The notes beneath the pieces are model-generated. The model did not search any database and was not told the origin of the DNA. It saw only the letters and a list, made by a program, of their open reading frames with translations. DNA of 64,000 bases from positions 186,001 through 250,000 of the forward strand of contig NZ_ACCB01000001.1 in the NCBI RefSeq assembly GCF_000173735.1, given 5' to 3'. A program made the position numbers and the translations under genes. Source of the stretch: Yersinia aldovae ATCC 35236 (GTDB taxonomy: Bacteria > Pseudomonadota > Gammaproteobacteria > Enterobacterales > Enterobacteriaceae). This document shows, in pieces, positions 30,703 to 39,943 of this stretch; position 1 is the stretch's first letter; the number at the start of each line of letters is the position of its first letter.

Positions 30703-31061
30703 AAAGCTTGTCGAATGCCTCAGGGCGTGAAGCGGCTGAAAGAAGCGGGTCTGACGCAAAGTATGTCCAGAAAAGGGAACTGTCTTGATAACGCGGTAAT
30801 AGAAAGCTTCTTCGGGACACTGAAATCGGAATGCCTGTATCTTGATGATTATAAAAATATCGGTGAGTTACGAATTGCAATCGATGAGTATATTCACTAT
30901 TACAACCATGAAAGAATAAAACAGAAGCTAAAAGGCCTGAGTCCGGTAGAGTATCGAACTCAGGCCCAGATAGCCACCTGACAAACCGTCCAACTTTATG
31001 GGGTCAGTTCAATTAGGGTGGGGCTTTTTATGTTACCGCTCAGCGCTGGCGGCGTTATCGA

Positions 31062-31475
<414 letters not shown>

Positions 31476-31549
31476 TTACAATTATTATGCTGCCATTACT
31501 GCGTAACTCAGAGAATCTACAATTTACTAACACCCAACCACGTAACTTA

Positions 31550-33010
31550 TTACAGTAATGGACTGAAAAAATAGAACAATCTTTCAGTGACACGATGCCA
31601 AAGAGGGCGCTTATTCCACAGTTTTCCGTCCAATAAGGCTGAACGGGCGATATAGTCACCCTGAACCTGGGCTAAATCGGCACCAAAACCATCATCATCA
31701 ATGACTAGCGTGATTTCGAAATTAAGCCACAAACTGCGCATATCCAGATTAACGGTACCCACTAAACTCAGTTGACCATCGACCAGCACACTCTTGCTAT
31801 GCAGCAGGCCACCTTCAAACTGGTAAATTTTGACGCCAGCTTCCAGTAATTCGGCAAAGAAAGCACGGCTGGCCCAACGTACCATCATGGAGTCGTTTTG
31901 GCGCGGAACAATAATACTGACATCAACGCCACGTTGTGCAGCGGTACAGATGGCGTGCAACAAGTCGTCGCTGGGCACAAAGTACGGCGTGGTCATGATG
32001 AGCTGCTCACGCGCAGCATAAACCGCAGTCAATAATGCTTGATGGATCATCTCTTCCGGGAAGCCGGGGCCAGATGCGATAACTTGTATCGTGTGGCCAC
32101 TTTCTTCTTCAAACGGCATGATATTGGCGTCTGGTGGGGGGGGCAAAATACGTTTGCCGGTTTCGATCTCCCAGTCACAGGCATAGACGATACCCATCGT
32201 GGTGGCGACCGGGCCTTCCGTTCGTGCCATCATATCAATCCATTGGCCGACGCCGGCGTCCTGTTTGAAGAAGCGTGGATCGACCATATTCATGCTGCCG
32301 GTATAGGCAATATAGTTATCAATCAGCACGATTTTCCGATGTTGGCGTAGATCCATTCGGCGCAAAAATACTCGAAAAACATTCACTTTGAGCGCTTCGA
32401 CCACTTCGATGCCGGCATTGCGCATCATGGCGGGGTAAGGGGTACGGAAGAACTGCTGGCTACCCGCAGAATCCAACATTAGCCTGCAATGGACACCGCG
32501 ACGCGCTGCTGCCATCAAGGATTCGGCAACTTGATCAACCAAGCCGCCTGGCTGCCAGATGTAAAACACCATCTCTATATTGTGGCGGGCCAGTTCGATG
32601 TCGCGCATCAGGGCTTTTAGTGTGTCATCGGTGGTCGTCAATAATTGTAATTGATTGCCTTTAACGCCACTGATGCCTTGGCGGCGTTCGCATAACTGAA
32701 ACAGCGGAGTGGCCACTTCACTGTTTGAACTGGCAAAAATGTGTTGGCAATCTTTGAGTTCGCTTAACCAACGGGCTGTGGAGGGCCACATGGCTTTAGC
32801 ACGTTCGGCCCGGCGTTTACCCAGATGAAGTTCGCCAAATGAGAGGTAAGCGATGATTCCGACCAAAGGAATAATATAGATAATAAGCAGCCAGGCCATC
32901 GCCGAAGGAACCGCTCTGCGTTTCATCAGAATACGCAATGTTACCCCGGCAATAAGCAACCAATAGCCAAACACTGAGAGCCAACTGATTACGGTATAAA
33001 ATGTTGTCAT
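31550..33010 (-). CDS. clsA: Cardiolipin synthase A
   Basis: Condenses two phosphatidylglycerols to cardiolipin and glycerol in the inner membrane. The 486-residue protein equals E. coli ClsA. Two N-terminal membrane helices (about residues 3-25 and 38-58) precede two phospholipase D HKD motifs, [18 protein letters not shown] near residue 224 and [20 protein letters not shown] near residue 404. The end [10 protein letters not shown] is the family end. The ATG at 33010 gives [11 protein letters not shown] as in the family; the frame continues upstream to 33031. Confidence 0.96.
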   Translation of the reverse strand: MTTFYTVISWLSVFGYWLLIAGVTLRILMKRRAVPSAMAWLLIIYIIPLVGIIAYLSFGELHLGKRRAERAKAMWPSTARWLSELKDCQHIFASSNSEVATPLFQLCERRQGISGVKGNQLQLLTTTDDTLKALMRDIELARHNIEMVFYIWQPGGLVDQVAESLMAAARRGVHCRLMLDSAGSQQFFRTPYPAMMRNAGIEVVEALKVNVFRVFLRRMDLRQHRKIVLIDNYIAYTGSMNMVDPRFFKQDAGVGQWIDMMARTEGPVATTMGIVYACDWEIETGKRILPPPPDANIMPFEEESGHTIQVIASGPGFPEEMIHQALLTAVYAAREQLIMTTPYFVPSDDLLHAICTAAQRGVDVSIIVPRQNDSMMVRWASRAFFAELLEAGVKIYQFEGGLLHSKSVLVDGQLSLVGTVNLDMRSLWLNFEITLVIDDDGFGADLAQVQGDYIARSALLDGKLWNKRPLWHRVTERLFYFFSPLL

Positions 33011-33285
33011 AAGGGCGGAAATCCTGTTCACAAACGGTAACTAAAAAGAGTGTACGCACAGTATGGCAAAGGCGAAACCTTTAATCGGAATTTTACTGGA
33101 TAAAATCTTTTAAGCTAAAGGACTTGCAACGGTGACTACGTAATAAGTCGCGGTTTGATATTCAGGTGTTGAACAATGCGTCAGGAGAGGGGGCGAGCAC
33201 AATACGTAATTTCACCGAACGGCACTTTGGCTCAACAGCTTAAAGGTTTATAATAGCGTGGTTCTCAGCTTTGGAAGAGTTTTTC

Positions 33286-33462
33286 ATGCGACGGAGTAAA
33301 AATGAAGTCGGTCGTTGGCGAATGCTGCGGCAAAATCAACGGCGAAGAAATCGCTGGCTAGAAGGGCAATCACGGCGTTATCGCCATATCTACTGTGTCA
33401 GGCAACTCCACGAACATCAGCACCGGCGTTCGCTATTGTTCATCGTTGCTTATGAGTGGTAG
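33286..33462 (+). CDS. yciY: Small basic protein YciY
   Basis: A 58-residue, very basic protein starting MRRSKNEVGRWRMLRQNQRR with WLEGQSRR following. E. coli YciY (57 aa) has the same pattern (EVGRWR, RWLEGQSRR) and sits in the same place next to clsA. Function unknown. GGAAGAG upstream supports ATG at 33286 over the in-frame start at 33271. A terminator follows directly. Confidence 0.85.
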   Translation: MRRSKNEVGRWRMLRQNQRRRNRWLEGQSRRYRHIYCVRQLHEHQHRRSLLFIVAYEW

Positions 33463-33479
33463 CCCGAGCTTGAAGTAAA

Positions 33480-33511
33480 AACAGCCTCCTTGTAGGGGCT
33501 GTTCTTGTTTT
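33480..33511 (+). terminator. Terminator of yciY
   Basis: AACAGCC (33480-33486) and GGCTGTT (33497-33503) pair; CTTGTTTTT follows. Confidence 0.78.
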
Positions 33512-34069
33512 TGATAAGGGTGAATATTTTGATTTTTAACTATTTGTCACATAAAAAATTTCATTAATATTGGCTATTGGTTGAGTCTAACCTGTCCTGC
33601 TGTTAGAGGGAGGTTACACGATTGAATATCGACAAGGATATTTTTCACTTTTAATTATGGCTTTTTTCGCAGAAAAACAATCCCTATCCTAAATTAACAA
33701 AATGCGATAATTCTGATGTCATTAGCTATAAAGAAAGAGGCACAATAATAACTCCTCAGTTTATTTCACATCAGAATGACATCGCGTTACTCTATATATT
33801 TGGTCACTTCGTATTAATCATTCAGTTTCAGGGGTGTTACTGTTTGGTTGTTCGAAGCGGCCATCTCACCAGAAAATGGCAAGTTTTAAATAGTAACACT
33901 TGGAATTATTAATGCGAGATTATAAGTTCATTTATTTCAATCGGTTAATGCACTTCGTGTTATCTTTACTTAAATCTGTATATTACTTTTAACGATCAAT
34001 GATAAATAATTGATCAATTTTATCAATTGATCAATACTGTCGCTCTCATCAAATAAAAGGATTTTTATC
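33512..34069. other. AT-rich region upstream of the EAL gene
   Basis: About 560 bp, AT-rich, without a gene. Its right end holds the palindromes listed at 34009-34035. In E. coli the kch potassium-channel gene lies in this interval; I see no trace of it. Confidence 0.5.
34009..34035. promoter_or_regulatory. Paired ATTGATCAAT palindromes upstream of EAL gene
   Basis: The 10-bp palindrome ATTGATCAAT occurs at 34009-34018 and 34026-34035, with starts 17 bp apart. A partial copy (CGATCAAT) is at 33993-34000. They lie 35-60 bp before the EAL-gene ATG, where a repressor or silencer could act on the promoter or leader. The binding protein is unknown. Confidence 0.5.
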
Positions 34070-34792
34070 ATGGGTTGCAGGCTAAACATTGCGGTTGATT
34101 GCACCTTTATCTGTGAGCCGGTTTACAGCTCAACGGGTAAGTTGCTTGCGGTGGAGTTATTGAGCCGATTTATGACATCTTCTTTTAAATCGCCAATTTA
34201 TACTGAACGCTTTCTGTATCAACTTAATGCGCAAACGAAAACGCTACTGTTATGTGAGCAATTATCCGCAGTGGAGAAATGTCAACAGTGGTTTATTGAA
34301 CAGCAAATAACACTATCAATAAATATAGATTTTGATATGGCGCAAGCTGTGTTACATGACGAAAAAATCATATCTTTATTGGCAGTGATGCCGTTTATCC
34401 GCCTGGAGGTGATGGAGAGTTTCCCTAATCTCAATGATGGTGCTAAGAACCCATTATTAAGTAAGTTGGCTGAACGATATCCGTTGTGGTTAGACGATTT
34501 TGGCAGTGGTAATGCTCATCTCGCTGCTGCGACGAGCGGTTTTTTTGAATGCGTAAAAATTGATAAGAACTTCTATTGGCAATGTGGAGGGAGTGCCACT
34601 TTCAATAATCTCATCGCCCACCTGCGGGATCACTGCCAAAATGTGATTGTTGAAGGCGTCGAAACCCATCAGCAATTTATTCAGTTAGCGGATAGTGGTA
34701 TTGATGCGATGCAGGGTTACTTATTCAGTTCATTACGGTTGAATAAGGTTAATAAGTTTCCCTTGCAATATACCGATTTTAATATTCGCTGA
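34070..34792 (+). CDS. Single-domain EAL protein (c-di-GMP phosphodiesterase-like)
   Basis: The 240-residue protein is a stand-alone EAL domain without a membrane segment or sensor domain. The signature EAL is ELL here (Glu29 in AVELLSR). Other usual metal and catalytic positions are present: Asn85 in SINID, Glu113 in RLEVMES, Asp142-Asp143 in LDDFGSG, Lys163 in KIDKNF, Glu195 in VEGVET and Gln215 in MQGYLF. Size resembles E. coli YdiV, which is degenerate and binds FlhD, but this one keeps more catalytic residues, so c-di-GMP hydrolysis is possible. AAGGA precedes the ATG. It sits where E. coli has kch. Confidence 0.82.
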   Translation: MGCRLNIAVDCTFICEPVYSSTGKLLAVELLSRFMTSSFKSPIYTERFLYQLNAQTKTLLLCEQLSAVEKCQQWFIEQQITLSINIDFDMAQAVLHDEKIISLLAVMPFIRLEVMESFPNLNDGAKNPLLSKLAERYPLWLDDFGSGNAHLAAATSGFFECVKIDKNFYWQCGGSATFNNLIAHLRDHCQNVIVEGVETHQQFIQLADSGIDAMQGYLFSSLRLNKVNKFPLQYTDFNIR

Positions 34793-34932
34793 GCGTGCCA
34801 TTACCGGGCGGTGTAAAACTGAATTTTGCTAGTATGACATCAACTTAGGAAGGTTTTTGCTGTGAATATCACAGTTAACGAGAGCTAATCGGCGGATGAT
34901 AACCTACCTATCTTCAGCAAAGGCTAGAGTTC

Positions 34933-35196
34933 ATGTCTCAATATAAATTAGCTAAAACAGTATTCTTCGGGGATTTGAAAGTCAGTACTGCACTTTATAA
35001 GTATGAGATTTATTGTGAAGAGTCTGAGCTGGTATATCATGCGGCTATTTATTCTGAACAAGTCATTGCCGCCGGTAAACATACTTACCCTGTGTGGGTA
35101 AGAAAAGATCATATGATATTAAAAGCACCCGCTCATATGCTCGATAAAGCGGTAGCGGCTTGCGAGGAGCACTGGTTGAAGCACTATAAAGTTTAG
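34933..35196 (+). CDS. Hypothetical 87-residue protein
   Basis: MSQYKLAKTVFFGDLKVSTA begins a compact protein of mixed composition with regular beta-type patterns (LYKYEIYCEESELVYHAAIY) and a helical C-terminus (LDKAVAACEEHWLKHYKV). No signal peptide or membrane segment. I do not recognise the family. A weak AAAGG lies about 12 bases upstream. It is between the EAL gene and yciI; codon use is ordinary, so I take it as real. Confidence 0.6.
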   Translation: MSQYKLAKTVFFGDLKVSTALYKYEIYCEESELVYHAAIYSEQVIAAGKHTYPVWVRKDHMILKAPAHMLDKAVAACEEHWLKHYKV

Positions 35197-35416
35197 TGGC
35201 GCTGGCTTGAATGCGCCTGAATGCAGGCGTATTCAAGGATGTTATTGTGATGAAGAACCTATCTCATTAGGGCTATTTTATTTGCCATTTTGAACCTGGG
35301 TTGTACTCGGAATCTTCACGTACTACGTATACGCTCCGGTTCTTCTGCGTTGTCCGTGCTCAAACTCACCGCAACAATTATGCCTACTGGGATGGGCTCT
35401 AAGGCCGGTTATTTAA

Positions 35417-35713
35417 TCAAAATACGCGTTTGTAAGGTTTTACTATCACCGATTGGTAAACCCCAGCGGCAACATAAGGGTCTTGTTCGGCCCAGCACTT
35501 CGCATCTTGCTGCGAGGCGAATTCGGCAATTACGGTTGAACCGGTAAAACCGGCATTGCCCGGTTCGGCACTGTCGATAGCTGGATTTGGCCCCGCGGTC
35601 AGCAGGCGGCCTTGATCCTGCAATGCTTGCAATCGCGCCAGATGGGCAGGGCGTACTGATAAGCGTTTCTCTAGTGAATCAGGGACATCCGTTGCAAAGA
35701 TCACATAAAACAT
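35417..35713 (-). CDS. yciI: YciI-like protein (ferredoxin-like fold)
   Basis: A 98-residue protein, the same length as E. coli YciI. It has the YCII-domain pattern [39 protein letters not shown] and [20 protein letters not shown]. The conserved His and Asp form a putative active site, but no reaction is established for YciI. It is divergent from tonB, as in E. coli. Confidence 0.94.
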   Translation of the reverse strand: MFYVIFATDVPDSLEKRLSVRPAHLARLQALQDQGRLLTAGPNPAIDSAEPGNAGFTGSTVIAEFASQQDAKCWAEQDPYVAAGVYQSVIVKPYKRVF

Positions 35714-36014
35714 TTCTTACCTTCAAATTTATCAACGTGGTGCCGGTTGTGTGTGGAGGGCCATAACAACATGTTCTACTCATGAATTCAATCATCGTGA
35801 GGCGCGGCTGTTATTTGTGTCATCTGATTGAAATATACCCGCTATTTATAATGAAATAAAATGATAACTGGCGGTAAATATATTGTACGCTTTCGTTATG
35901 ATTGAAGTTTTAATCGCCATTTAACGCTAATTGGTAAGATTGTTTGTGGTTGCTTATTGAATATGATTGCTATTTGCATTTACACTTGGCTGCATTAGAG
36001 GACACTGAATTATT

Positions 36015-36749
36015 ATGCAGCTAAACAAATTTTTCCTGGGTCGCCGGCTTACATGGCCATTCGCATTTTCAATTGCCTTACACGGTAGCGTAGTTGCTGC
36101 GTTGCTATACGTTTCCGTAGAGCAAATGAAAATACAACCTGAAATAGAGGATGCTCCTCTTGCTGTCACGATGGTGAATATCGCCACTTTTGCGGCACCA
36201 CAACCTGCCGCCGCCGAGCCTGAGCCAGAACCGGTTGAAGAAGCGCCACCAGAACCTGAGGTGCTACCAGAGCCTGTTGCTGTACCTATTCCTGAGCCGG
36301 TAAAGCCAAAACCCAAGCCCAAGCCTAAACCGGTGAAAAAAGAAGTCAAAAAGCCGGATGTGAAGAAGGTGGAGGCTCCACCAGACGATAAGCGATTCAA
36401 GTCTGATGAACCGGCACTGGTGGACAACAATGCACCGGTTAAATCGGCCCCCAAAGCTTCAGTACCCGGCGCTTCAACATCGGCTGGGCCAAAAGCCTTA
36501 AGTAAGGCCAAGCCGACTTATCCCGCCAGAGCATTGGCGTTAGGGGTTGAAGGGCAAGTTAAAGTCCAATATGACATTGATGAAGATGGCCGTGTGACCA
36601 ATGTCCGTATATTGGACGCAACACCGCGCAACACTTTTGAACGGGAAGTGAAGCAAGTGATGCGTAAATGGCGTTTTGAGGCGGTGGCCGCGAAAGACTA
36701 TGTGACGACGATTGTGTTCAAGATTGGCGGCGACATGGAGATGAGATAA
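36015..36749 (+). CDS. tonB: Energy transducer TonB
   Basis: TonB couples the ExbB-ExbD proton motive force to outer-membrane receptors for siderophores, haem and vitamin B12. The 244-residue protein has one N-terminal membrane helix (FAFSIALHGSVVAALLYVSV, about residues 17-36). A periplasmic Pro-rich spacer follows, with Glu-Pro repeats (about 65-95) and then Lys-Pro repeats (about 96-115). The C-terminal receptor-binding domain is from about residue 155, with YPARALALGVEGQVKVQYDI. The ribosome site AGAGGA is 12 bases from the ATG, which is long. E. coli TonB is 239 aa. Confidence 0.95.
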   Translation: MQLNKFFLGRRLTWPFAFSIALHGSVVAALLYVSVEQMKIQPEIEDAPLAVTMVNIATFAAPQPAAAEPEPEPVEEAPPEPEVLPEPVAVPIPEPVKPKPKPKPKPVKKEVKKPDVKKVEAPPDDKRFKSDEPALVDNNAPVKSAPKASVPGASTSAGPKALSKAKPTYPARALALGVEGQVKVQYDIDEDGRVTNVRILDATPRNTFEREVKQVMRKWRFEAVAAKDYVTTIVFKIGGDMEMR

Positions 36750-36806
36750 GGCATTTATGCTTTGTATATATCACTTTTGAACGATATATCAGATATAAAA
36801 TTATAA

Positions 36807-36829
36807 AGGGTCGCTTTGTGGGCGACCCT
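36807..36829. terminator. Terminator between convergent tonB and yciA
   Basis: AGGGTCGC and GCGACCCT pair perfectly around a 7-base loop. The minus-strand side has TTTATAATTTT, so it best serves yciBA; it may also stop tonB. Confidence 0.75.
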
Positions 36830-36849
36830 CTGTACTAACAGAACATTGG

Positions 36850-37278
36850 CTATTGAGTCGCACCGACCTCAAAATTACCTCTGCCGTCAGGTAACGCACG
36901 GGCTTTACCTGCATCATCTACTGCCACATAGGTAAATATCGCCTCTGTCGCCCGATAGCGCTGGCCGATAGGCTCTGAAGAGACTTTTTTGACCCACACT
37001 TCGATATTGATAGTGATAGAGCTGCGCCCGGTCTTAATGCAGCGCGCATAGCAACACACAACATCACCGACGGCGACAGGTTTGAGGAAAGTCATGCCAT
37101 CAACACGTACTGTCACCACCCGCCCGTGGGCTATCTCTTTGGCCTGAATCGCCCCGCCGATATCCATTTGCGACATCAGCCAGCCACCGAATATATCGCC
37201 GTTGGCGTTGGTATCGGCAGGCATTGCCAGGGTACGAAGTACCAGTTCACCGTTAGGTAGTGATTGTTGTTCGTTCAT
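36850..37278 (-). CDS. yciA: Acyl-CoA thioester hydrolase YciA
   Basis: A 142-residue hotdog-fold thioesterase (E. coli 132). It has [20 protein letters not shown] with the catalytic Asn/Asp region, [18 protein letters not shown] and VCCYARCI. It hydrolyses a broad range of acyl-CoAs and is linked to membrane biogenesis by its place next to yciB. The start overlaps the end of the yciB frame as read here (37275-37278). Confidence 0.95.
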   Translation of the reverse strand: MNEQQSLPNGELVLRTLAMPADTNANGDIFGGWLMSQMDIGGAIQAKEIAHGRVVTVRVDGMTFLKPVAVGDVVCCYARCIKTGRSSITINIEVWVKKVSSEPIGQRYRATEAIFTYVAVDDAGKARALPDGRGNFEVGATQ

Positions 37279-37901
37279 TTCGGTCTGCTTTTGAAAGTAA
37301 TAATTCGCCTGGAATGGCTCACTGAAAGCTCAATGAGCCTAATAAGATGGTTCAGAACTAGGATTTTTTTTGTTTCTTCGGGCATATGGCGATAAATATA
37401 AACGCCGCTGATCAGGGTAAATACCAGCGTCAGTGCGGTTAAGCCAAATACTTTGAAATTAACCCAAATATCTTGCGGCAGCCAGAACGCGACGTAGATA
37501 TTCAAGAGGCCACAGGCCAGGAAGAACAGCGCCCAGGACATATTGAGTTTAGACCAGACACTATCCGGTAGCGTCAGCTCTTTGCCAAGCATACGTTGAA
37601 TCAATGGTTTCTTCATGAACCACTGACTAACTAATAATGCAGCGGCGAACAAGACGTACAGAACCGTCACTTTCCATTTAATGAATAAATCACTGTGAAA
37701 CGCCAGTGTTAAAGTCCCGAACACCAGCACCATAATTGCCGTGACCAGGGTCATTTTCTCTACCTTGCGGTATTTCAACCAGGTAAAGGCTAACGCTAAC
37801 AATGTGGCGACAATCAGCGCCCCTGAAGCGATAAAAATGTCATACATCTTGTAAAAGACGAAAAAAACCACCAATGGGAGAAAATCTAAAAGTTGCTTCA
37901 T
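37275..37901 (-). CDS. yciB: Inner-membrane septation protein YciB (IspZ), extended C-terminus
   Basis: The 208-residue frame starts [20 protein letters not shown] and has about five membrane segments. YciB is a widespread inner-membrane protein linked to cell envelope synthesis and septation. The E. coli protein has 179 residues and ends HMPQEDKS. Here the frame passes HMPEETKK and continues for 28 more residues, owing to eight A in the coding strand at 37364-37371. With seven A the frame would read HMPEETKKS and stop at 180 residues. The extended tail is basic and has no family counterpart, so a one-base insertion (real or from sequencing) is likely. Confidence 0.9.
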   Translation of the reverse strand: MKQLLDFLPLVVFFVFYKMYDIFIASGALIVATLLALAFTWLKYRKVEKMTLVTAIMVLVFGTLTLAFHSDLFIKWKVTVLYVLFAAALLVSQWFMKKPLIQRMLGKELTLPDSVWSKLNMSWALFFLACGLLNIYVAFWLPQDIWVNFKVFGLTALTLVFTLISGVYIYRHMPEETKKILVLNHLIRLIELSVSHSRRIITFKSRPK

Positions 37902-38139
37902 GAATCAATCCATTATTTATACACCGCCTGACTATACCGGATTCAGGCAGATGAGGGTACCTGCGGCAAAGCAGTATTATCCTTAATTATCTGTTTGAAT
38001 GCGCGTTCCGCCAGTGGAATTTGCAGAAACTTACGATAAACACGTAACAGATTTTGTCTGCATATTGCCAGATATGCACTAAGCCAGCATGATAAGTAAA
38101 TTGGGTATCCATATTGGGTTAAGGCCGGGTGGAGTAAAT

Positions 38140-39873
38140 ATGCAAAGAAAATCGCTTCGGTATTGGATGCCAGGCTTGACCCAATTAATGGCTTATGAGC
38201 GCGAGTGGCTAAAGCCCGATGTCAGGGCGGGGTTATCGGTCGCCGCAGTCGCGTTGCCTATTGCAATTGCTTACGCGGAACTGACCGGGGTGAGTGCCGC
38301 CGTGGGGCTGTATTCGTGTATTTTGCCGATGATAGCTTATGCGTTTTTCGGTTCTTCACGGCAATTGATTGTCGGGCCTGATGCGGCCACCTGTGCGGTA
38401 ATAGCCGCAGTAGTCGCGCCACTGGCGGCGGGGAATAGCGAGGTCCACTGGCAATTAACCATTATGATGACCCTAATGATGGGAACATGGTGTTTGGTGG
38501 CCAGTCGCTTCAAGTTGGGGGCGCTGGCGGATTTATTGTCACGGCCCATACTGACCGGTCTACTCAATGGGGTGGCGATGACCATTATTGTCGACCAACT
38601 GGGTAAAGTGTTTGGTTTTATGACCCGGCCACCCCAATTGATTGAGCGGGTATTGGCGTTGCCGCATAATTTGATTAACAGCCATTTACCCACGGTGGCA
38701 ATCTCCTTACTGACCTTTATCGTGTTATATGGCGTGAAGTGGCTAAGACCAAACTGGCCTGCGCCCTTGCTGGCGATTGTGATGGCAACCTTCGTCTCCT
38801 GGGCGGCTAACATGCAGCAGTTTGGTGTGACGGTGGTCGGCGGGTTTGAGGGCGGGTTGCCATTGGTGCATTGGCCCGATTTTCAACCGGGCCTGCTGCG
38901 TGACATGGTTATCCCGGCACTTAACCTCGCGGTGGTCAGTTTTGTCAGTATGATGCTGACTGCACGCAGTTTTGCCGCGAAAAATGGCTATGAAGTGGAT
39001 GCTGATGTGGAGTTGAGGGCATTAGGGATTACCAACATCGTCTCGGCGTTATCGCAAGGGTTTGCTATTAGCGGTGCCAGTACGCGCACCGCGGTAAATG
39101 ATGCCAACAACGGTAAAAGTCAGTTGGTTTCGATTATTGCCGCACTGGTTATTGCCACGGTATTGCTGTTCCTGACGCGGCCGTTGCAATTTATTCCGGT
39201 CGCAGCCTTGGGCGTGGTGCTGATCTATGCCGCCTGGTCGTTACTGGGGTTCAGAAGCCTGTGGCAATTGCGCAAACGCAATACACAAGCTTTCTATCTG
39301 GCAATTTTTACTTTCGTCAGTGTGGTTTTGGTGGGCGTGATTAGTGGTATTGGCTTGGCGGTGTTATTGGGGCTATTGCAGTTCCTGCGCACGGTATTTC
39401 GCCCAACAGAGCAGTTATTGGGGGTGAATGCCGATGGCATGATTCATTCGATGCGCAGTGGAAATGGCATTAAACCGGTGCCCGGTGTGATGATTTATCG
39501 TTTTAACTCGCCACTGACCTATTTCAACGTTGCCTATTTTAAGCGGCGCATCCTCAATTTGGTCGATAGTACACCGCATCGGGCAGATTGGGTGGTGATT
39601 GATGCGGTTGCCAGTTTTACCTATGCCGATATCAGTGTGCTGGCGGCGATTGATGAGCTAAAGCGTGACCTAAAGCTGCGTCATATTAAGTTGATACTGG
39701 CGGGAAGGCGCACTGAGCTGACGCGCTGGTTTCGTATTAATCGCCTAAAGAGCCATGATGATGATCTGATTTTGGTGCCCGATTTGTATCTGGCACTGAA
39801 ACTGATTCAGAGTAAACAGCGGGTGGCTGAGAGGGACGATAGCAGTGATAACACGGTGCCGGAGCCTGGCTGA
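38140..39873 (+). CDS. SulP-family anion transporter with STAS domain
   Basis: The 577-residue protein has the SulP motif LPIAIAYAELTGVSAAVGLYSC near residue 45 and GPDAATCAVIAAVVAPLAAG. It has about 12 membrane segments and a C-terminal STAS domain (about residues 440-555; VVIDAVASFTYADISVLAAI). SulP proteins carry sulfate, bicarbonate or dicarboxylates (E. coli DauA carries C4-dicarboxylates), and the substrate here is open. ATG at 38140 has GGTGGAG seven bases upstream; the frame is open to 38089. It is not in the E. coli yciB-yciC interval, so it is an addition. Confidence 0.9.
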   Translation: MQRKSLRYWMPGLTQLMAYEREWLKPDVRAGLSVAAVALPIAIAYAELTGVSAAVGLYSCILPMIAYAFFGSSRQLIVGPDAATCAVIAAVVAPLAAGNSEVHWQLTIMMTLMMGTWCLVASRFKLGALADLLSRPILTGLLNGVAMTIIVDQLGKVFGFMTRPPQLIERVLALPHNLINSHLPTVAISLLTFIVLYGVKWLRPNWPAPLLAIVMATFVSWAANMQQFGVTVVGGFEGGLPLVHWPDFQPGLLRDMVIPALNLAVVSFVSMMLTARSFAAKNGYEVDADVELRALGITNIVSALSQGFAISGASTRTAVNDANNGKSQLVSIIAALVIATVLLFLTRPLQFIPVAALGVVLIYAAWSLLGFRSLWQLRKRNTQAFYLAIFTFVSVVLVGVISGIGLAVLLGLLQFLRTVFRPTEQLLGVNADGMIHSMRSGNGIKPVPGVMIYRFNSPLTYFNVAYFKRRILNLVDSTPHRADWVVIDAVASFTYADISVLAAIDELKRDLKLRHIKLILAGRRTELTRWFRINRLKSHDDDLILVPDLYLALKLIQSKQRVAERDDSSDNTVPEPG

Positions 39874-39892
39874 CAGGCGATGACATGGTAAG

Positions 39893-39923
39893 ATAAGAAG
39901 GGGCCGTGATGGCCCTTTCTTAT
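39893..39923 (+). terminator. Terminator between convergent SulP gene and yciC
   Basis: ATAAGAAGGGGCC and GGCCCTTTCTTAT form a long stem with a 5-base loop. Confidence 0.75.
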
Positions 39924-39943
39924 TGGGATTGAACTTGCCGATG

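Larger units (their letters stand above)
29232..30732 (+). mobile_element. IS110-family element inserted in the IS3 orfB
   Basis: The limits come from where the OrfB reading is lost (after QYQ at 29231) and resumes (RLKEAG at 30733); they are accurate to about 3 bp. The 1.5-kb length, DEDD transposase, long left noncoding end (about 230 bp) and short right end (about 30 bp) fit the IS110 subgroup. Subterminal similarity exists between CACCCTGAG (29245-29253) and CTCAGGGCG (30719-30727, inverted). No target duplication is seen, as usual for the family. Confidence 0.82.
28611..30981 (+). pseudogene. IS3-family OrfB transposase, disrupted
   Basis: The -1 frame carries the DDE integrase domain: HQHRGRYGYRRI, QKWVTDVTEF (first Asp), LIHSDQGWQYQM (second Asp) and, beyond the inserted element, [20 protein letters not shown] (Glu) to the stop at 30979-30981. 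It is broken twice. A TAA at 28662-28664 interrupts the frame soon after the slippery site, and the IS110 element separates 28611-29231 from 30733-30981. One codon at the junction cannot be assigned. The product cannot be functional. Confidence 0.88.
28087..31011 (+). mobile_element. IS3-family element, interrupted by an IS110-family element
   Basis: The terminal inverted repeats are TGAACTGCACCCCAAATGTT at the left (28087) and the reverse complement of AACTTTATGGGGTCAGTTCA at the right (ending 31011). Between them lie orfA, a broken orfB and the inserted IS110 element. Without that insertion the element would be about 1.4 kb, normal for IS3 family members of the IS150 group. I saw no clear target duplication. 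The copy cannot move on its own: orfB has a nonsense codon and a 1.5-kb insertion. Yersinia genomes carry such elements (for example IS1661), but I cannot assign the name. Confidence 0.85.

Noticed and set aside
35290-35547. 85-codon plus-strand frame overlapping yciI
   Set aside because: Antisense shadow of the conserved yciI gene.
35965-35995. Possible Fur box before tonB
   Set aside because: GAATATGATTGCTATTTGC has some NAT(A/T)AT-like units, but too many mismatches to the 19-bp Fur consensus to be listed.
35954-36511. 185-codon minus-strand frame rich in Gly, Ser and Thr
   Set aside because: Antisense of the TonB proline-rich spacer; low complexity.
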